A stretch of DNA of 36,020 bases. Source: a virus. Position numbers and translations under genes: made by a program. The first letter of the stretch is position 1. Each line of letters begins with the position of its first letter. The notes beneath the pieces are model-generated. The model was not told where the DNA came from and searched no databases. It saw nothing but the letters and a program-made list of their open reading frames with translations. The DNA is taken from positions 1 to 36,020 of IMG/VR virus record IMGVR_UViG_3300044974_000516; one strand, 5' to 3'. Shown here in pieces: positions 1 through 7,094 of the stretch.

Positions 1-1
1 C

Positions 2-316
2 ATCGAGGTCGGCATCAACGAGGGCACGGTGCGTAGCTGGCTGAGCAGGGCAGCGCAGGGCGGGCAATACGCTATTTTTGCTGAGCGATGGGCGCGCGCG
101 CGCGTACGATCTAGGGCAGCGCTGGTCCAAAACATCGCTCAGGCAGGCGCCGATGATTGGCGCGCCTCGGCATGGCTCCTTGAGCGATACGACCCCGAGC
201 ACTTCCCCCAGCGTCCCGAGGTGCAGGTCACGACGCATGTGCACCAAGGCGCCGAGGTCGCGCCCCTGCTTCAGAAGCTCGTCAGCGCCAAGCCCGAGAA
301 GGTCGGCAACGCGTGA
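2..316 (+). CDS. terS: Terminase small subunit, 5'-truncated by window start
   Basis: This is the C-terminal part of the small terminase; its reading frame is open from base 2. The complete allele is at 35162-35599, and the encoded residues present here are identical to it because all nucleotide differences are synonymous. It keeps the end of the helix-turn-helix (EGTVRSWLSRA) and the family-typical DDWRASAWLLERYDPEHF segment. The stop TGA overlaps the GTG start of the next gene (GTGA). The missing N-terminus is due to the window boundary, not to a broken gene. Confidence 0.85.
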   Translation: MEVGINEGTVRSWLSRAAQGGQYAIFAERWARARVRSRAALVQNIAQAGADDWRASAWLLERYDPEHFPQRPEVQVTTHVHQGAEVAPLLQKLVSAKPEKVGNA

Positions 317-546
317 GCGTCCTGCTGTCATGGCAAGGCGGCCTCGGTGACTGCTGGTTCGGGCGACCGACAGACAGACCATGCGAGGCGCGGGACTGCA
401 CTCGGCAGGCCGGCTACACCTGCGACGCCCACGACGAGGCCGGGCGATGCGGCCTAGAGGTCTGCACCGAGCACTCCGTCGAAGTCATTGTCGGTGGCCT
501 CGGTGGTCACCTGTGCAGCGGCCATGCCTCGCATCAGCGAGCTTGA
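313..546 (+). CDS. Small Cys/His-rich protein between terS and terL
   Basis: This 77-residue protein has no family I recognise. It starts at GTG overlapping the terS stop, and its 3' end overlaps the terL start, so it lies inside the terminase operon. Possible metal ligands are C24, C29, C37, C46, C51, H54, C68 and H71, spaced like a two-zinc B-box or cross-brace fold. Comparison with the second allele (35596-35829) supports this: only 47 of 77 residues are identical, yet all eight candidate ligands are kept, while the extra Cys at 14 is lost. The N-terminal MSVLLSWQGGLG and C-terminal HASHQRA are also conserved. A role in packaging, or an accessory role such as binding host protein or DNA, is inferred only from position. 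Confidence 0.7.
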   Translation: MSVLLSWQGGLGDCWFGRPTDRPCEARDCTRQAGYTCDAHDEAGRCGLEVCTEHSVEVIVGGLGGHLCSGHASHQRA

Positions 547-1930
547 CCCGCTGCCATGGCAGGCCGAGTTCCTGCGCGCGGGTCTGAGTGGTGAGTGGCC
601 ATCAGATGCGGCGGCGGTCCGTGGTGGCTTGGGCTCGGGCAAGTCACTCGCGCTCTGTGCTCTCGCCATCCTACTTTGCGAGACTCGCCCCGGCGCGCTG
701 GTGGTCGTCGGCATGGACACGTTCAGGCGTTTGCGTGACGTGCATCTACCGCATCTGCACGGCCTGCTCGCGGGCTCGGCCGTAACCTACGCGGCGTCCG
801 AGCAGGCGTTCGTCTGGGCGTCAGGGTCGCGGCTCCTACTTGCTCACCTCGACACCCCGGCGAACTCTGGCCCCGGCTCGTCACCTATCGAGGGTCTGAA
901 CGCGCACGCCGTCCTCGTGGACGAGTGCCAAGTACTGCGGCCTGACGTGCTCGACGTGGCCCGGTCGCGTGCTCGTGTACCTGTGGCCGACCAGCGCGGC
1001 CAGATGCAGCGGCCCGTCGTCGTGACCTGCGGCATCCCGGTCGAGCCTGCGTGGTGGGTAGAACGAACGCGGGAGATAGGCGGCGAGGCTTACCTGCCGC
1101 AGTCGTCGGAGAACGCGCAGCACCTCGGGGCGGGATGGCTTGAGCGCATGCGTGAGACGCTGAGCGACCGTGACTTCGCGGCCCTCGTGGAGAACCGGCC
1201 GCTTCCCCCGGTTGGGTCGGTCTTTCACGCGTGGGCGCCTGAGAAGTGCGTGACGCAGGAACTGGTCGACTACAGCTACATGCGGACCATGCTTGCGATG
1301 GACTTCGGTCTAAGGCATCCGTGCGCGCTCCTGCTTGTCGAGCTCACGCGCGGTCGGTGGCACGTGACCCGAGAGTGGGCGCCTGACGACGAGACGCTGC
1401 CCGACTTCCTTGCGCGACTCTCCATCGAGTGCACGCCTCGGCGACTGTGGCAGCAGGGCAGTCAACGCATCCCGCTCGACGCCGTCGTGGCTGACCCTGC
1501 AGGCGGCGCGCGCTCGGCTCAGACCGGCATCGCTGACCTCGACCTCGTGGCGCTGTCGCCTCCCAAGGGGCTGGGCATCATGCCCCGCATCGAGCGCGAC
1601 CCCGAGCGGCGGGACATCGTCAGCGGTTGTACTCGCGTAAACCTCGCCCTCGAGCGCGGCGCTCTGACGGTCGACCGTGCGCTTTTTGACGCGGGCATCC
1701 GAGCGCCTGCCAGCAAGCGCACACTCGCCAAGGCCATGACCGGCTATCGCTGGGACGACCGCGCACCTGGTCGACCTGCCAAGGACGGGACGCACGACCA
1801 CCACGCCGACACGCTGCGGTACGCCGTGCGCGAGGTGTTGTGGTATCTGCCCGACCCGACGCGGCGCGAGGCAGCGCCTGCAGCTCCTGAGCGTAGGCGT
1901 GTCGAGCTCGACCCGATGGACGTGCGCTAA
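524..1930 (+). CDS. terL: Terminase large subunit (packaging ATPase and nuclease)
   Basis: This 468-residue protein would power DNA translocation into the prohead and cut the concatemer. Walker A is GGLGSGKS at residues 34-41 and Walker B is VLVDE at 130-134. The C-terminal RNase H-like nuclease is marked by acidic residues D260 (AMDFG), D324 (VVADPAG) and D429 (HHADTLRYA), the usual triad pattern of phage terminases. An upstream in-frame ATG at 488 exists, but ATG 524 (MPRISELDPLPWQ) places the ordinary terminase N-terminus first and gives the short overlap seen between neighbouring genes. The stop at 1930 is followed within 3 bp by the -35 box of the downstream RNA promoter. Length is normal for the family. 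Confidence 0.93.
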   Translation: MPRISELDPLPWQAEFLRAGLSGEWPSDAAAVRGGLGSGKSLALCALAILLCETRPGALVVVGMDTFRRLRDVHLPHLHGLLAGSAVTYAASEQAFVWASGSRLLLAHLDTPANSGPGSSPIEGLNAHAVLVDECQVLRPDVLDVARSRARVPVADQRGQMQRPVVVTCGIPVEPAWWVERTREIGGEAYLPQSSENAQHLGAGWLERMRETLSDRDFAALVENRPLPPVGSVFHAWAPEKCVTQELVDYSYMRTMLAMDFGLRHPCALLLVELTRGRWHVTREWAPDDETLPDFLARLSIECTPRRLWQQGSQRIPLDAVVADPAGGARSAQTGIADLDLVALSPPKGLGIMPRIERDPERRDIVSGCTRVNLALERGALTVDRALFDAGIRAPASKRTLAKAMTGYRWDDRAPGRPAKDGTHDHHADTLRYAVREVLWYLPDPTRREAAPAAPERRRVELDPMDVR

Positions 1931-1932
1931 GC

Positions 1933-1960
1933 TTGACGCGCTCGAGGAGCGTGGTATCGT
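1933..1960 (+). promoter_or_regulatory. Extended -10 promoter driving the terL-downstream RNA
   Basis: The -35 box TTGACG (1933-1938) and -10 box TATCGT (1955-1960) are separated by 16 bp, with an extended -10 TG dinucleotide (TGg at 1952-1954). It begins two bases after the terL stop codon. Transcription would start near 1966, which is the first base of a 9-bp closing helix, so promoter and RNA fold agree in position. Confidence 0.7.
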
Positions 1961-1965
1961 GCCTC

Positions 1966-2090
1966 ATCTCCTTCGCCGGTGACTCAGGGGCTTTGCTCAT
2001 TTCACCCTGACGAGCCGGGCCGGTCCAACCCGTGGCAGGGGAGGGAGATAGACCCTCGGGCGCATAAGCGCTCGGGGGTTTGCCTTTTTA
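1966..2090 (+). ncRNA. Predicted ~125-nt structured RNA next to terminase
   Basis: No coding frame fits, but a complete transcription unit is visible: promoter at 1933-1960, structured body, intrinsic terminator at 2053-2090. The predicted fold is a three-way junction. Helix P1 pairs 1966-1974 with 2041-2049 (9 bp, one G-U). P2 pairs 1978-1982 with 2002-2006 and has an inner 1988-1991/1995-1998 hairpin. P3 pairs 2016-2019 with 2029-2032 around a 9-nt loop. I do not recognise a known riboswitch, 6S, tmRNA or SRP signature. Its place beside terL invites comparison with the phi29 packaging RNA, but no homology is claimed. It could instead be a regulatory RNA or a leader attenuating the portal operon. 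Confidence 0.6.
2053..2090 (+). terminator. Intrinsic terminator after terL and the predicted RNA
   Basis: An 11-bp stem pairs 2053-2063 with 2068-2078 (two wobble pairs) around the loop ATAA. It is followed at once by a T-rich run (TTTGCCTTTTTA, 2079-2090). This is a textbook Rho-independent terminator. It would end both terL read-through and the short RNA. Confidence 0.85.
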
Positions 2091-2181
2091 TGGGGGCGGC
2101 CCTAACCTGCGAGTCAAGCGTGTGTCGTGGGATGGTCTCGCGGCGCATGTGCTGAGTCTAGGCCTCGCCCCCGGCCATTCT

Positions 2182-2305
2182 TTGACAGCGCGTCTCCTCT
2201 CCGCGGACTAGCCGCGGCCCCATTGAAGCTCGACAATGACCAGGCGACGCCCGGACCGTCTAGCGATTTCCGCGGACTCCGGTCCGTGGCCCCATTGAGA
2301 CGCGC
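2182..2305 (+). repeat. Tandem hairpin repeats enclosed by 9-bp inverted repeat
   Basis: A consensus-like TTGACA (2182-2187) is followed by GCGCGTCTC (2188-2196), whose exact reverse complement GAGACGCGC lies at 2297-2305. Between them are two related units 69 bp apart. Each begins TCCGCGGACT, forms a GC-rich dyad (2201-2206/2212-2217 with loop ACTAG; 2270-2277/2282-2289 with loop TCCG and one G-U) and ends GGCCCCATTGA. The dyads differ by 3 bp in loop and arm length but keep both flanks. It may be a structured RNA or a pair of protein-binding operators. No convincing -10 box sits at 16-18 bp from the TTGACA. Confidence 0.6.
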
Positions 2306-2438
2306 GACTCTTTGCACTCCCCCCGTCAGGACCAAGGCTCGCGGAGTCCCGGCCAGACCATCGGTAGACGGTCCCGCTGGGCGCCTTGAGCACTGACCGT
2401 GCGTGTCTTGGCGGGGGCGTGCGTTTTCTAACGCGCTG

Positions 2439-2454
2439 TGCTAGGGTGCCGCTC
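2439..2454 (+). promoter_or_regulatory. Leaderless extended -10 promoter for portal operon
   Basis: TGc followed by TAGGGT (2442-2447) lies exactly 7 bp before the portal ATG at 2455, and no Shine-Dalgarno sequence is present. The same arrangement (TGn, TAGGnT, 7 bp, ATG) recurs at 7951-7966 and 29510-29525. Transcription would start at or next to the A of ATG, giving a leaderless mRNA. Confidence 0.65.
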
Positions 2455-3837
2455 ATGGCACTCTCCGTACAGGTCAACAAGTACACCGCTCCCGAGGCCG
2501 TCGACGGCAAGGGCGTGGGCGTGCAGTCGTTGCCGGTCAATGACGGCGAGACCAACCTGCGCCTCGTTCAGCTGGCCCCGCGCATCGCTGCGTACCGTGT
2601 GGCGATGCGCTGCGCTCCCTGCGCAGTCGGCGCTCAGGCGCTGCTCGGGCTGGCGACGCAGGCCACGTGGGATGTCGCAGCGGCGCCCGACTCGCCCACG
2701 TCTGAGGCTGCGGCCGAGGTTGTCCGGCGCACGCTCGGTCTCGGTGGGTACGCCTCCCCGGTCATCGAGTGGGACGGTCGAGTGCTTAGCCTGCCGTCGT
2801 GGGAGACGCGGATGCGTCAGCTCCTGACCGGCGCGCTCTACGGCTTCGCCTTGGCCGAGATGGTGGCCTATCCCTACGAGGGCACCACGTACATCGACCT
2901 TGAGCCGCGCGACCAATCGAGCGTGCGTCAGTGGGTCTACGAGGGGCGGCGCATCGTCGCGGTTGACCAGTGGCAGCGCGAGCCTTACGGCCTGTCCAGC
3001 GTCGGCTCGGTGCGTATCCCCTACGAGCGCCTCGTGCATCTCGTCTGGCCGTCGCTGTCTGAAGGCGTCGAGGGCGTGGGCCTGCTGCGTCAGGTCGAGC
3101 CCCTGGCCTCGGACTACCGACGCGCGACCAACCTGCGCAACGTCTTGGTCCAGCGGTACGCGGTGCCGGTTCCTACCGTCACCATCGACGAGGACGCCTT
3201 GGCCCGTCAGCGTGGCACGGCTCCCTCGCAGCAAGAGTACGAGGCTGCGCGCGACGAGCTGCTGCGCGTGCTGCGTCGGTACACCTCGCACGAGGAATCT
3301 GCGCTCGTGCTGCCGTCGTGGGCGTCGCTCTCCTTTGAGGGTGCGTCTGCTGCGTCTGGCTCTGGTCCGCTCTCCGCTGTCGTCAGCGACATCGAGCGCG
3401 AGATTCTGCAGGCGTTCTATGTGCAGTTCTTGGCGATGGGCTCCAGCGGCTCGTCTGGCGCCTACGCTACGGCGCAGGTCCACGCGGAGCTCGCGGCGCA
3501 AATGGCGGGCGACTTGTGCCAATGGCTGGCCGAGGGGCTTAGCTCCTACGTGCGCGCCATCGTCAACGCGAACATCGGCCCGATGCCGCTCGACCAGCTC
3601 CCGCGCCTGACTTACTCGGGCATCCGGTCGAGCCTGTGGGTGGAGAAGGTCGGCGACGTCGTGTCACTGCTCTCTGCTGGCGTGCTCACTCCCACGGCCG
3701 AGGACGAGCGGGCTATCCGGTCCGCGCTCGAACTGCCTGCACCGACGCGGGCGGCTGAGGTCCGGTCTGAGCGTGAGCGCCTCGGGCGCACCGTGCGGCC
3801 GACGACTACACCTTCTACGCTTCCCGGAGGCATCTGA
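2455..3837 (+). CDS. Portal protein (Mu gp29/DUF935-like)
   Basis: This 460-residue protein would form the dodecameric channel at one capsid vertex, through which terminase pumps DNA and to which the neck attaches. The central EPLASDYRRATNLRNVLVQR segment and the helical region ending in FYVQFLAMGSSGSSGAYATA, followed by a long helix around HAELAAQMAGDLCQWLAEGL, resemble the DUF935 family of Mu-like portals. Position directly after the terminase block and before the protease supports this. An in-frame TTG at 2386 would add 23 residues, but ATG 2455 is placed exactly by the leaderless promoter. The stop overlaps the next start by one base (TGATG). Confidence 0.82.
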   Translation: MALSVQVNKYTAPEAVDGKGVGVQSLPVNDGETNLRLVQLAPRIAAYRVAMRCAPCAVGAQALLGLATQATWDVAAAPDSPTSEAAAEVVRRTLGLGGYASPVIEWDGRVLSLPSWETRMRQLLTGALYGFALAEMVAYPYEGTTYIDLEPRDQSSVRQWVYEGRRIVAVDQWQREPYGLSSVGSVRIPYERLVHLVWPSLSEGVEGVGLLRQVEPLASDYRRATNLRNVLVQRYAVPVPTVTIDEDALARQRGTAPSQQEYEAARDELLRVLRRYTSHEESALVLPSWASLSFEGASAASGSGPLSAVVSDIEREILQAFYVQFLAMGSSGSSGAYATAQVHAELAAQMAGDLCQWLAEGLSSYVRAIVNANIGPMPLDQLPRLTYSGIRSSLWVEKVGDVVSLLSAGVLTPTAEDERAIRSALELPAPTRAAEVRSERERLGRTVRPTTTPSTLPGGI

Positions 3838-5363
3838 TGCCGTTGCTGTCGACTGAGGAACTCACGCCCCCAGAGGCAGTGCAGCGCGAGGCGCTCAAGG
3901 GCGTGGCTCTGCACGAGGCGGGCAAGTCGGGCGACGGCATCAAGCCCGAGACCATCCGGCGCGCCAATAGCATCGCCAACGGCGAGCCGCAGTCAGAGCA
4001 GTGGGTGACCAGCGAGGCGCCCGCGTGGTTTGCTCGTCACGAGGCCGATTGGGAGGAAGGCGTCGACGACGTCGAGGGCCAAGAGTCCCCCGGCTTCGTC
4101 GCGTGGCTCCTGTGGGGCGGCGACGCTGGTGAGGAGTGGGTCGAGGAGATGCAGCAGCTGTATCTCGTGCGACGTGCGCAGGAGGAGGGCAGCGTGCCTA
4201 GCCCCGGCGTTTCGGCGCTCGCAGTCGAGCCCTCGCACCTCGCGGCCATCGCTGCGGGTAAACCCAAGCGGTACTTTGAGGGCGCGCTCGGCACGATGCA
4301 CGTGGACGGCCCGCTCTACCCCATCGACTACTACAGCATGCGCCTCGACCTGAAGCGCGCGCAGCTGCAGGGCGAAAAGGTCATGGTGATGCACGTCGAC
4401 AGCCCCGGCGGCTACGTGGCCGGAGTGCGTGAGACCAGGCGTGCTATCGCTCGGGCGCAGGAGCAGGGCATCTACGTCCTCGCTTACGTCTCGGGCATGG
4501 CTGCCAGCGCTGCACTCTGGCTCGCTGCTGCGGCCGATGAGGTCGTTCTCTCGCCTCTGGCGCAGGCGGGCTCGGTGGGCGTCGTGGTGACCCTCGCTCG
4601 CGATGGCGAGGAAGGCAGCACGGTCGAGGTCGTGTCGAGTCAGACGCCCCGCAAGCGTGCATCGACGAGCGACAGCGACTACATCGCAGCCCTGCAGCGT
4701 CGTGTCGACCAGCTCGCGGGCATCATGCTCGGCGAGATTGCGGCCGACCGTGGCGTGGCTGTCGAGTCCCTCGGTGATGGCTCGGTCTACGCGGCCGACG
4801 AGGCTGTGGCGCGTGGTCTGGCTGACCGAATCGCGACCAATGCAGACGATTGGATGTTCCTTGGGGGCTCGATGCCCCTCGACTACCAGCGGCGTGTCCG
4901 GTCCGTCACGGCTGCCGCGTTTATCTCGGACGGCGACAGGGAGGCCCCGATGGGCGATGTGAACGAGACGGCGCAGGCCGTCGACAACGCGGCGCTCGGC
5001 GAGGTCGAGCGTCTGCAGGCTGAGCTGCAGGCTGCGCGTGAGCAGCTGCAGGCGATTCAGGATGCCGCGCACAAGGCGCAGGACGAACTCCTGCGGCGCG
5101 ATGCGGTGGCGATGGTCGAGACGCACGTGGTCGGCGGGCGCATCCCGCAGGCCAAGCGCGGTGAGTGGGTGGAGCGTGCGATGCGCATGGGCATCGACGA
5201 GGTCGCGGGCATGCTCGCTGACCTGTCGCCCATCGTCGCGGTCGCGGCCCCGGTTGGGCACGGCGGCGCGGCCGCTGATGCCGTGAATGAAGACCCCCGC
5301 GTTGCCGAGGTTCGGCGCGCTAATGACATGCTCGCGCGAGTCCGCGCCGGGCGAGGAGTTTGA
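3837..5363 (+). CDS. XkdF-like / S49 head protease / scaffold fusion
   Basis: This 508-residue protein would mature the prohead by cleaving scaffold and capsid precursors. Residues about 15-105 resemble the XkdF-type N-terminal domain (IRRANSIANG, WFARHE, FVAWLLWGGDAGEEW). Residues about 150-345 form an S49 (SppA/lambda gpC-like) protease: HVDSPGG, then GMAASAALW with predicted nucleophile S224, and K273 about 49 residues later as general base, the usual Ser-Lys spacing. From residue 372 the sequence is a coiled-coil scaffold-like domain (LQAELQAAREQLQA) ending in a Mu gpI-like HVVGGRIPQAKRGEW region. An internal start with a good ribosome-binding site could make the scaffold alone. Confidence 0.82.
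   Translation: MPLLSTEELTPPEAVQREALKGVALHEAGKSGDGIKPETIRRANSIANGEPQSEQWVTSEAPAWFARHEADWEEGVDDVEGQESPGFVAWLLWGGDAGEEWVEEMQQLYLVRRAQEEGSVPSPGVSALAVEPSHLAAIAAGKPKRYFEGALGTMHVDGPLYPIDYYSMRLDLKRAQLQGEKVMVMHVDSPGGYVAGVRETRRAIARAQEQGIYVLAYVSGMAASAALWLAAAADEVVLSPLAQAGSVGVVVTLARDGEEGSTVEVVSSQTPRKRASTSDSDYIAALQRRVDQLAGIMLGEIAADRGVAVESLGDGSVYAADEAVARGLADRIATNADDWMFLGGSMPLDYQRRVRSVTAAAFISDGDREAPMGDVNETAQAVDNAALGEVERLQAELQAAREQLQAIQDAAHKAQDELLRRDAVAMVETHVVGGRIPQAKRGEWVERAMRMGIDEVAGMLADLSPIVAVAAPVGHGGAAADAVNEDPRVAEVRRANDMLARVRAGRGV
4950..5363 (+). CDS. Nested scaffold protein from internal start
   Basis: An in-frame ATG at 4950 (codon 372 of the protease gene) is preceded by GGGAGG at 4939-4944 with a 5-base spacer, stronger than most gene starts here. 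It would yield a 137-residue protein beginning MGDVNETAQ and holding only the coiled-coil and C-terminal capsid-binding-like region. Known parallels are lambda C/Nu3 and Mu I/Z, where scaffold is translated from inside the protease gene. The internal product is inferred from sequence only. Confidence 0.6.
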   Translation: MGDVNETAQAVDNAALGEVERLQAELQAAREQLQAIQDAAHKAQDELLRRDAVAMVETHVVGGRIPQAKRGEWVERAMRMGIDEVAGMLADLSPIVAVAAPVGHGGAAADAVNEDPRVAEVRRANDMLARVRAGRGV

Positions 5364-5365
5364 CA

Positions 5366-5761
5366 ATGGCCAGCGTGAATGGTCTCGGGAGCATCAAGTC
5401 GTACCGCCTCACGGGCACCGTGACGCGCGGTCAGGTCGTCAAGGCCGATGGCCTCAGCGGCGGCATCGCGGCTGGGGCGCAGGCCACCAGCGGCGGCGAT
5501 TACCTCGTCGGCATCGCTCTCACGAGCGGCGTCGCGGGTGACATCGTCGACGTGCAGGTCCTGGGCAACTGCCCGTTCGCCATCGCGAGCGGCGTCATCA
5601 ACCCTGGGCAGTTCGTCACGGCCGACGCGGCGGGCAAGCTCGTTGCGGCTGCCTCGGGCGACCGCATCCTCGGCGTCATCCTCAGCGGCGCGACCAGCAC
5701 CGGCGCGACCGCGGACGGTGTCGTCTGCGAAGTCAACCTCCAACACTCCATCTTCCCCTGA
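5366..5761 (+). CDS. Capsid cement/decoration protein (DUF2190-like)
   Basis: This 131-residue, glycine- and valine-rich beta protein lies between the protease and the major capsid gene, the usual position of decoration proteins that stabilise the shell after expansion. The pattern YRLTGTVTRGQVVKAD ... GVINPGQFVTADAAGKLV ... GDRILGVILSGAT is typical of the DUF2190 fold. ATG 5366 is preferred over an upstream start at 5360 because GGAG sits about 7 bases before it. It is 3 bp after the protease stop and 11 bp before the next gene, so it should be co-translated at high level with them. Confidence 0.8.
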   Translation: MASVNGLGSIKSYRLTGTVTRGQVVKADGLSGGIAAGAQATSGGDYLVGIALTSGVAGDIVDVQVLGNCPFAIASGVINPGQFVTADAAGKLVAAASGDRILGVILSGATSTGATADGVVCEVNLQHSIFP

Positions 5762-5772
5762 GGTAAGCAGCC

Positions 5773-6831
5773 ATGAGCGCAGCCAATCAGAGCCAACTCG
5801 CCCCGGTCTCCCCGATTCTCTCGGGTGCGGCCATCGGCGCCGCGCAGTCCCTGCAGGGGCTGGTCTTCCCCTTCCTCCCCATCCAGCCGGTCGTGCCGAC
5901 CGCCTCGAAGGGCACCATCTTCGTCGAGAACTCCTCGGGCTACATGGGCAGCCCGCAGGTCGTCGCGACGGCTCTCGGCGCGGACTACCCGCGGCGCGCT
6001 CTCGGCGCCCCGACGACGGTCACGTACAGCTGTGAGGAGTACAAGCTCGCGAGCGACGTGGTCCCGCAGAAGCTCTCCGAGCGCTCGCAGTTCCCCACGA
6101 GCCTGGCGGAGCGCGAGGCTGGCGCCATCGGCCGCAAGCTGGCCCTCGACATGGAGGCGCGCACGAGCTCGCTGTTCTTCTCGACGGCGAACTGGCCCGA
6201 CGCGGCCCTCGCTGCGGTGCCCGGTGCGGGCTCGCAGTGGGACACCATCGTCACGGCGACCCCGATGCAAGACCTCGCCATCCTCAAGAGCATCGTCCGC
6301 GCGCAGTCCTACGGCCGCGACCCCGACACGCTCATCATCGGCCGTGAGGTCGCTGACGCCTTCCAGCGTTCGATGGCTGCCTCGGGCATCCGACTCGTCA
6401 CGAGCGGCGCGGCTGCTGCGCTCCGTCAGGTCGCGACCGACGCGTACCTCAAGGAGCTGGTCGCGGGTGAGCTCGGCCTGAAGCTGCTCATCGGCGGCGC
6501 TCGTCGTCAGTCCTCGGCCGACGCCACCACGTTCGCCTCGTCCTACCTCTGGGGCAAGTCGATCTGGATGGGCTGCCTCGAGAACGCGGACACCATCGCG
6601 AACGCCTCGGGCGACATCATGGCGCGCGCGGTCGCGGCCCTGCTGCTCGTCGAGGACGGCCTCTCGGGTCAGGGTCTGAGCATGGACGGCCTCGCGCTGC
6701 CCATCTCGGTCCGCGAGTACCTGACGGCGCCCCCGCAGGCGGTCGGCTCCATCGTGGCCGGTGAGGTCTACAGCGACGAGGTCGTCCTCGACGCCAACCT
6801 CGGCTACCTCGTCACGGCGGTCGTCAGCTGA
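5773..6831 (+). CDS. Major capsid protein (HK97-fold)
   Basis: This 352-residue protein is the expected main shell subunit. It follows protease/scaffold and cement genes and has the right length. No classical motif proves it, but the layout fits: a flexible N-arm, EEYKLASDVVPQKLSERS resembling an E-loop/spine-helix region, a long helix SLAEREAGAIGRKLALDMEARTSS (split here by a GxxGRK turn), and a C-terminal A-domain with VREYLTAPPQAVGS. Codons are strongly biased toward C/G-ending forms (ctc, gtc, atc), as expected for a highly expressed gene. It starts 11 bp after the cement gene with a weak GAGG, and its stop overlaps the next ATG. Confidence 0.8.
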   Translation: MSAANQSQLAPVSPILSGAAIGAAQSLQGLVFPFLPIQPVVPTASKGTIFVENSSGYMGSPQVVATALGADYPRRALGAPTTVTYSCEEYKLASDVVPQKLSERSQFPTSLAEREAGAIGRKLALDMEARTSSLFFSTANWPDAALAAVPGAGSQWDTIVTATPMQDLAILKSIVRAQSYGRDPDTLIIGREVADAFQRSMAASGIRLVTSGAAAALRQVATDAYLKELVAGELGLKLLIGGARRQSSADATTFASSYLWGKSIWMGCLENADTIANASGDIMARAVAALLLVEDGLSGQGLSMDGLALPISVREYLTAPPQAVGSIVAGEVYSDEVVLDANLGYLVTAVVS

Positions 6832-7094
6832 TGCGCGCCCGCGTCCGACTCCTGCGACCGCTGCCTAAGATGGGGTACTACAATGCCCCGGCTGAGGTGG
6901 ACATGACCCGCGAGCAGTGGCTCGCTGCGTCGTCGCTGCTTGGCTCGGACGCGGTGCTGCTCGATTACCGCTCACCTCCCGAGGTCGAGGCGGTCATCGC
7001 GGCAATCATGGACGATGCGGCGCCTGTTGATGAAGCGCCCGCCGTCCCTCTATCTGCGCCCAAGGTCCTTGTGTCGCGTAAGCGCAAGGGCTGA
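6831..7094 (+). CDS. Small head-associated protein, unknown
   Basis: This 87-residue protein starts one base inside the capsid gene's stop (TGATG). The N-terminal beta-like MRARVRLLRPLPKMGYYNA followed by TREQWLAASSLLGSDAVLL resembles short phage proteins found between capsid and connector genes that bind at the head vertex, but I cannot assign a family. The C-terminal third is Ala/Pro-rich and ends in a basic RKRKG. The next gene begins directly after the stop, so it belongs to the head operon. A connector or capsid-accessory function is an inference from position. Confidence 0.7.
   Translation: MRARVRLLRPLPKMGYYNAPAEVDMTREQWLAASSLLGSDAVLLDYRSPPEVEAVIAAIMDDAAPVDEAPAVPLSAPKVLVSRKRKG

Larger units (their letters stand above)
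1..737. repeat. Left copy of diverged terminal duplication
   Basis: This segment aligns without net indels to 35284-36020 (offset 35,283). It covers the 3' part of terS, a small Cys-rich gene and the 5' part of terL. Inside terS the five differences (positions 100, 121, 163, 181, 271) are all third-position synonymous changes. The middle of the Cys-rich gene is strongly diverged. From 611 to 737 the copies are identical, a run of exactly 127 bp that stops at the window end. The pattern fits two natural alleles of one locus joined by assembly of a circular or permuted genome rather than a biological direct terminal repeat. Confidence 0.9.
2091..2454 (+). other. Non-coding spacer upstream of portal gene
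   Basis: The spacer between the terminator and the portal gene holds the paired-hairpin element (2182-2305), further short inverted repeats around 2343-2375 and the leaderless portal promoter at its 3' end. An 89-codon open frame (2127-2396) runs through the hairpins and has arginine/proline-rich composition typical of an out-of-frame reading, so I do not count it as a gene. Confidence 0.6.

Noticed and set aside
1-737. Biological direct terminal repeat or tandem prophage
   Set aside because: The copies are diverged alleles, and the identical run is exactly 127 bp at the window edge, which better fits an assembly overlap in a mixed population.
1966-2090. Direct identification as a phi29-type packaging RNA
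   Set aside because: Only the general three-way-junction shape and position are similar. The terminase here is a TerS/TerL type, and no sequence similarity to pRNA is visible.
2127-2396. 89-codon plus-strand frame in the terL-portal gap
   Set aside because: It crosses two hairpins and an inverted repeat, has no ribosome-binding site and has Arg/Pro-rich random-like composition.
3993-5366. Long minus-strand open frame (457 codons) opposite the protease
   Set aside because: High-GC third positions on the plus strand create long antisense frames. Composition is His/Arg-rich without domains, and the plus-strand gene has clear protease motifs.
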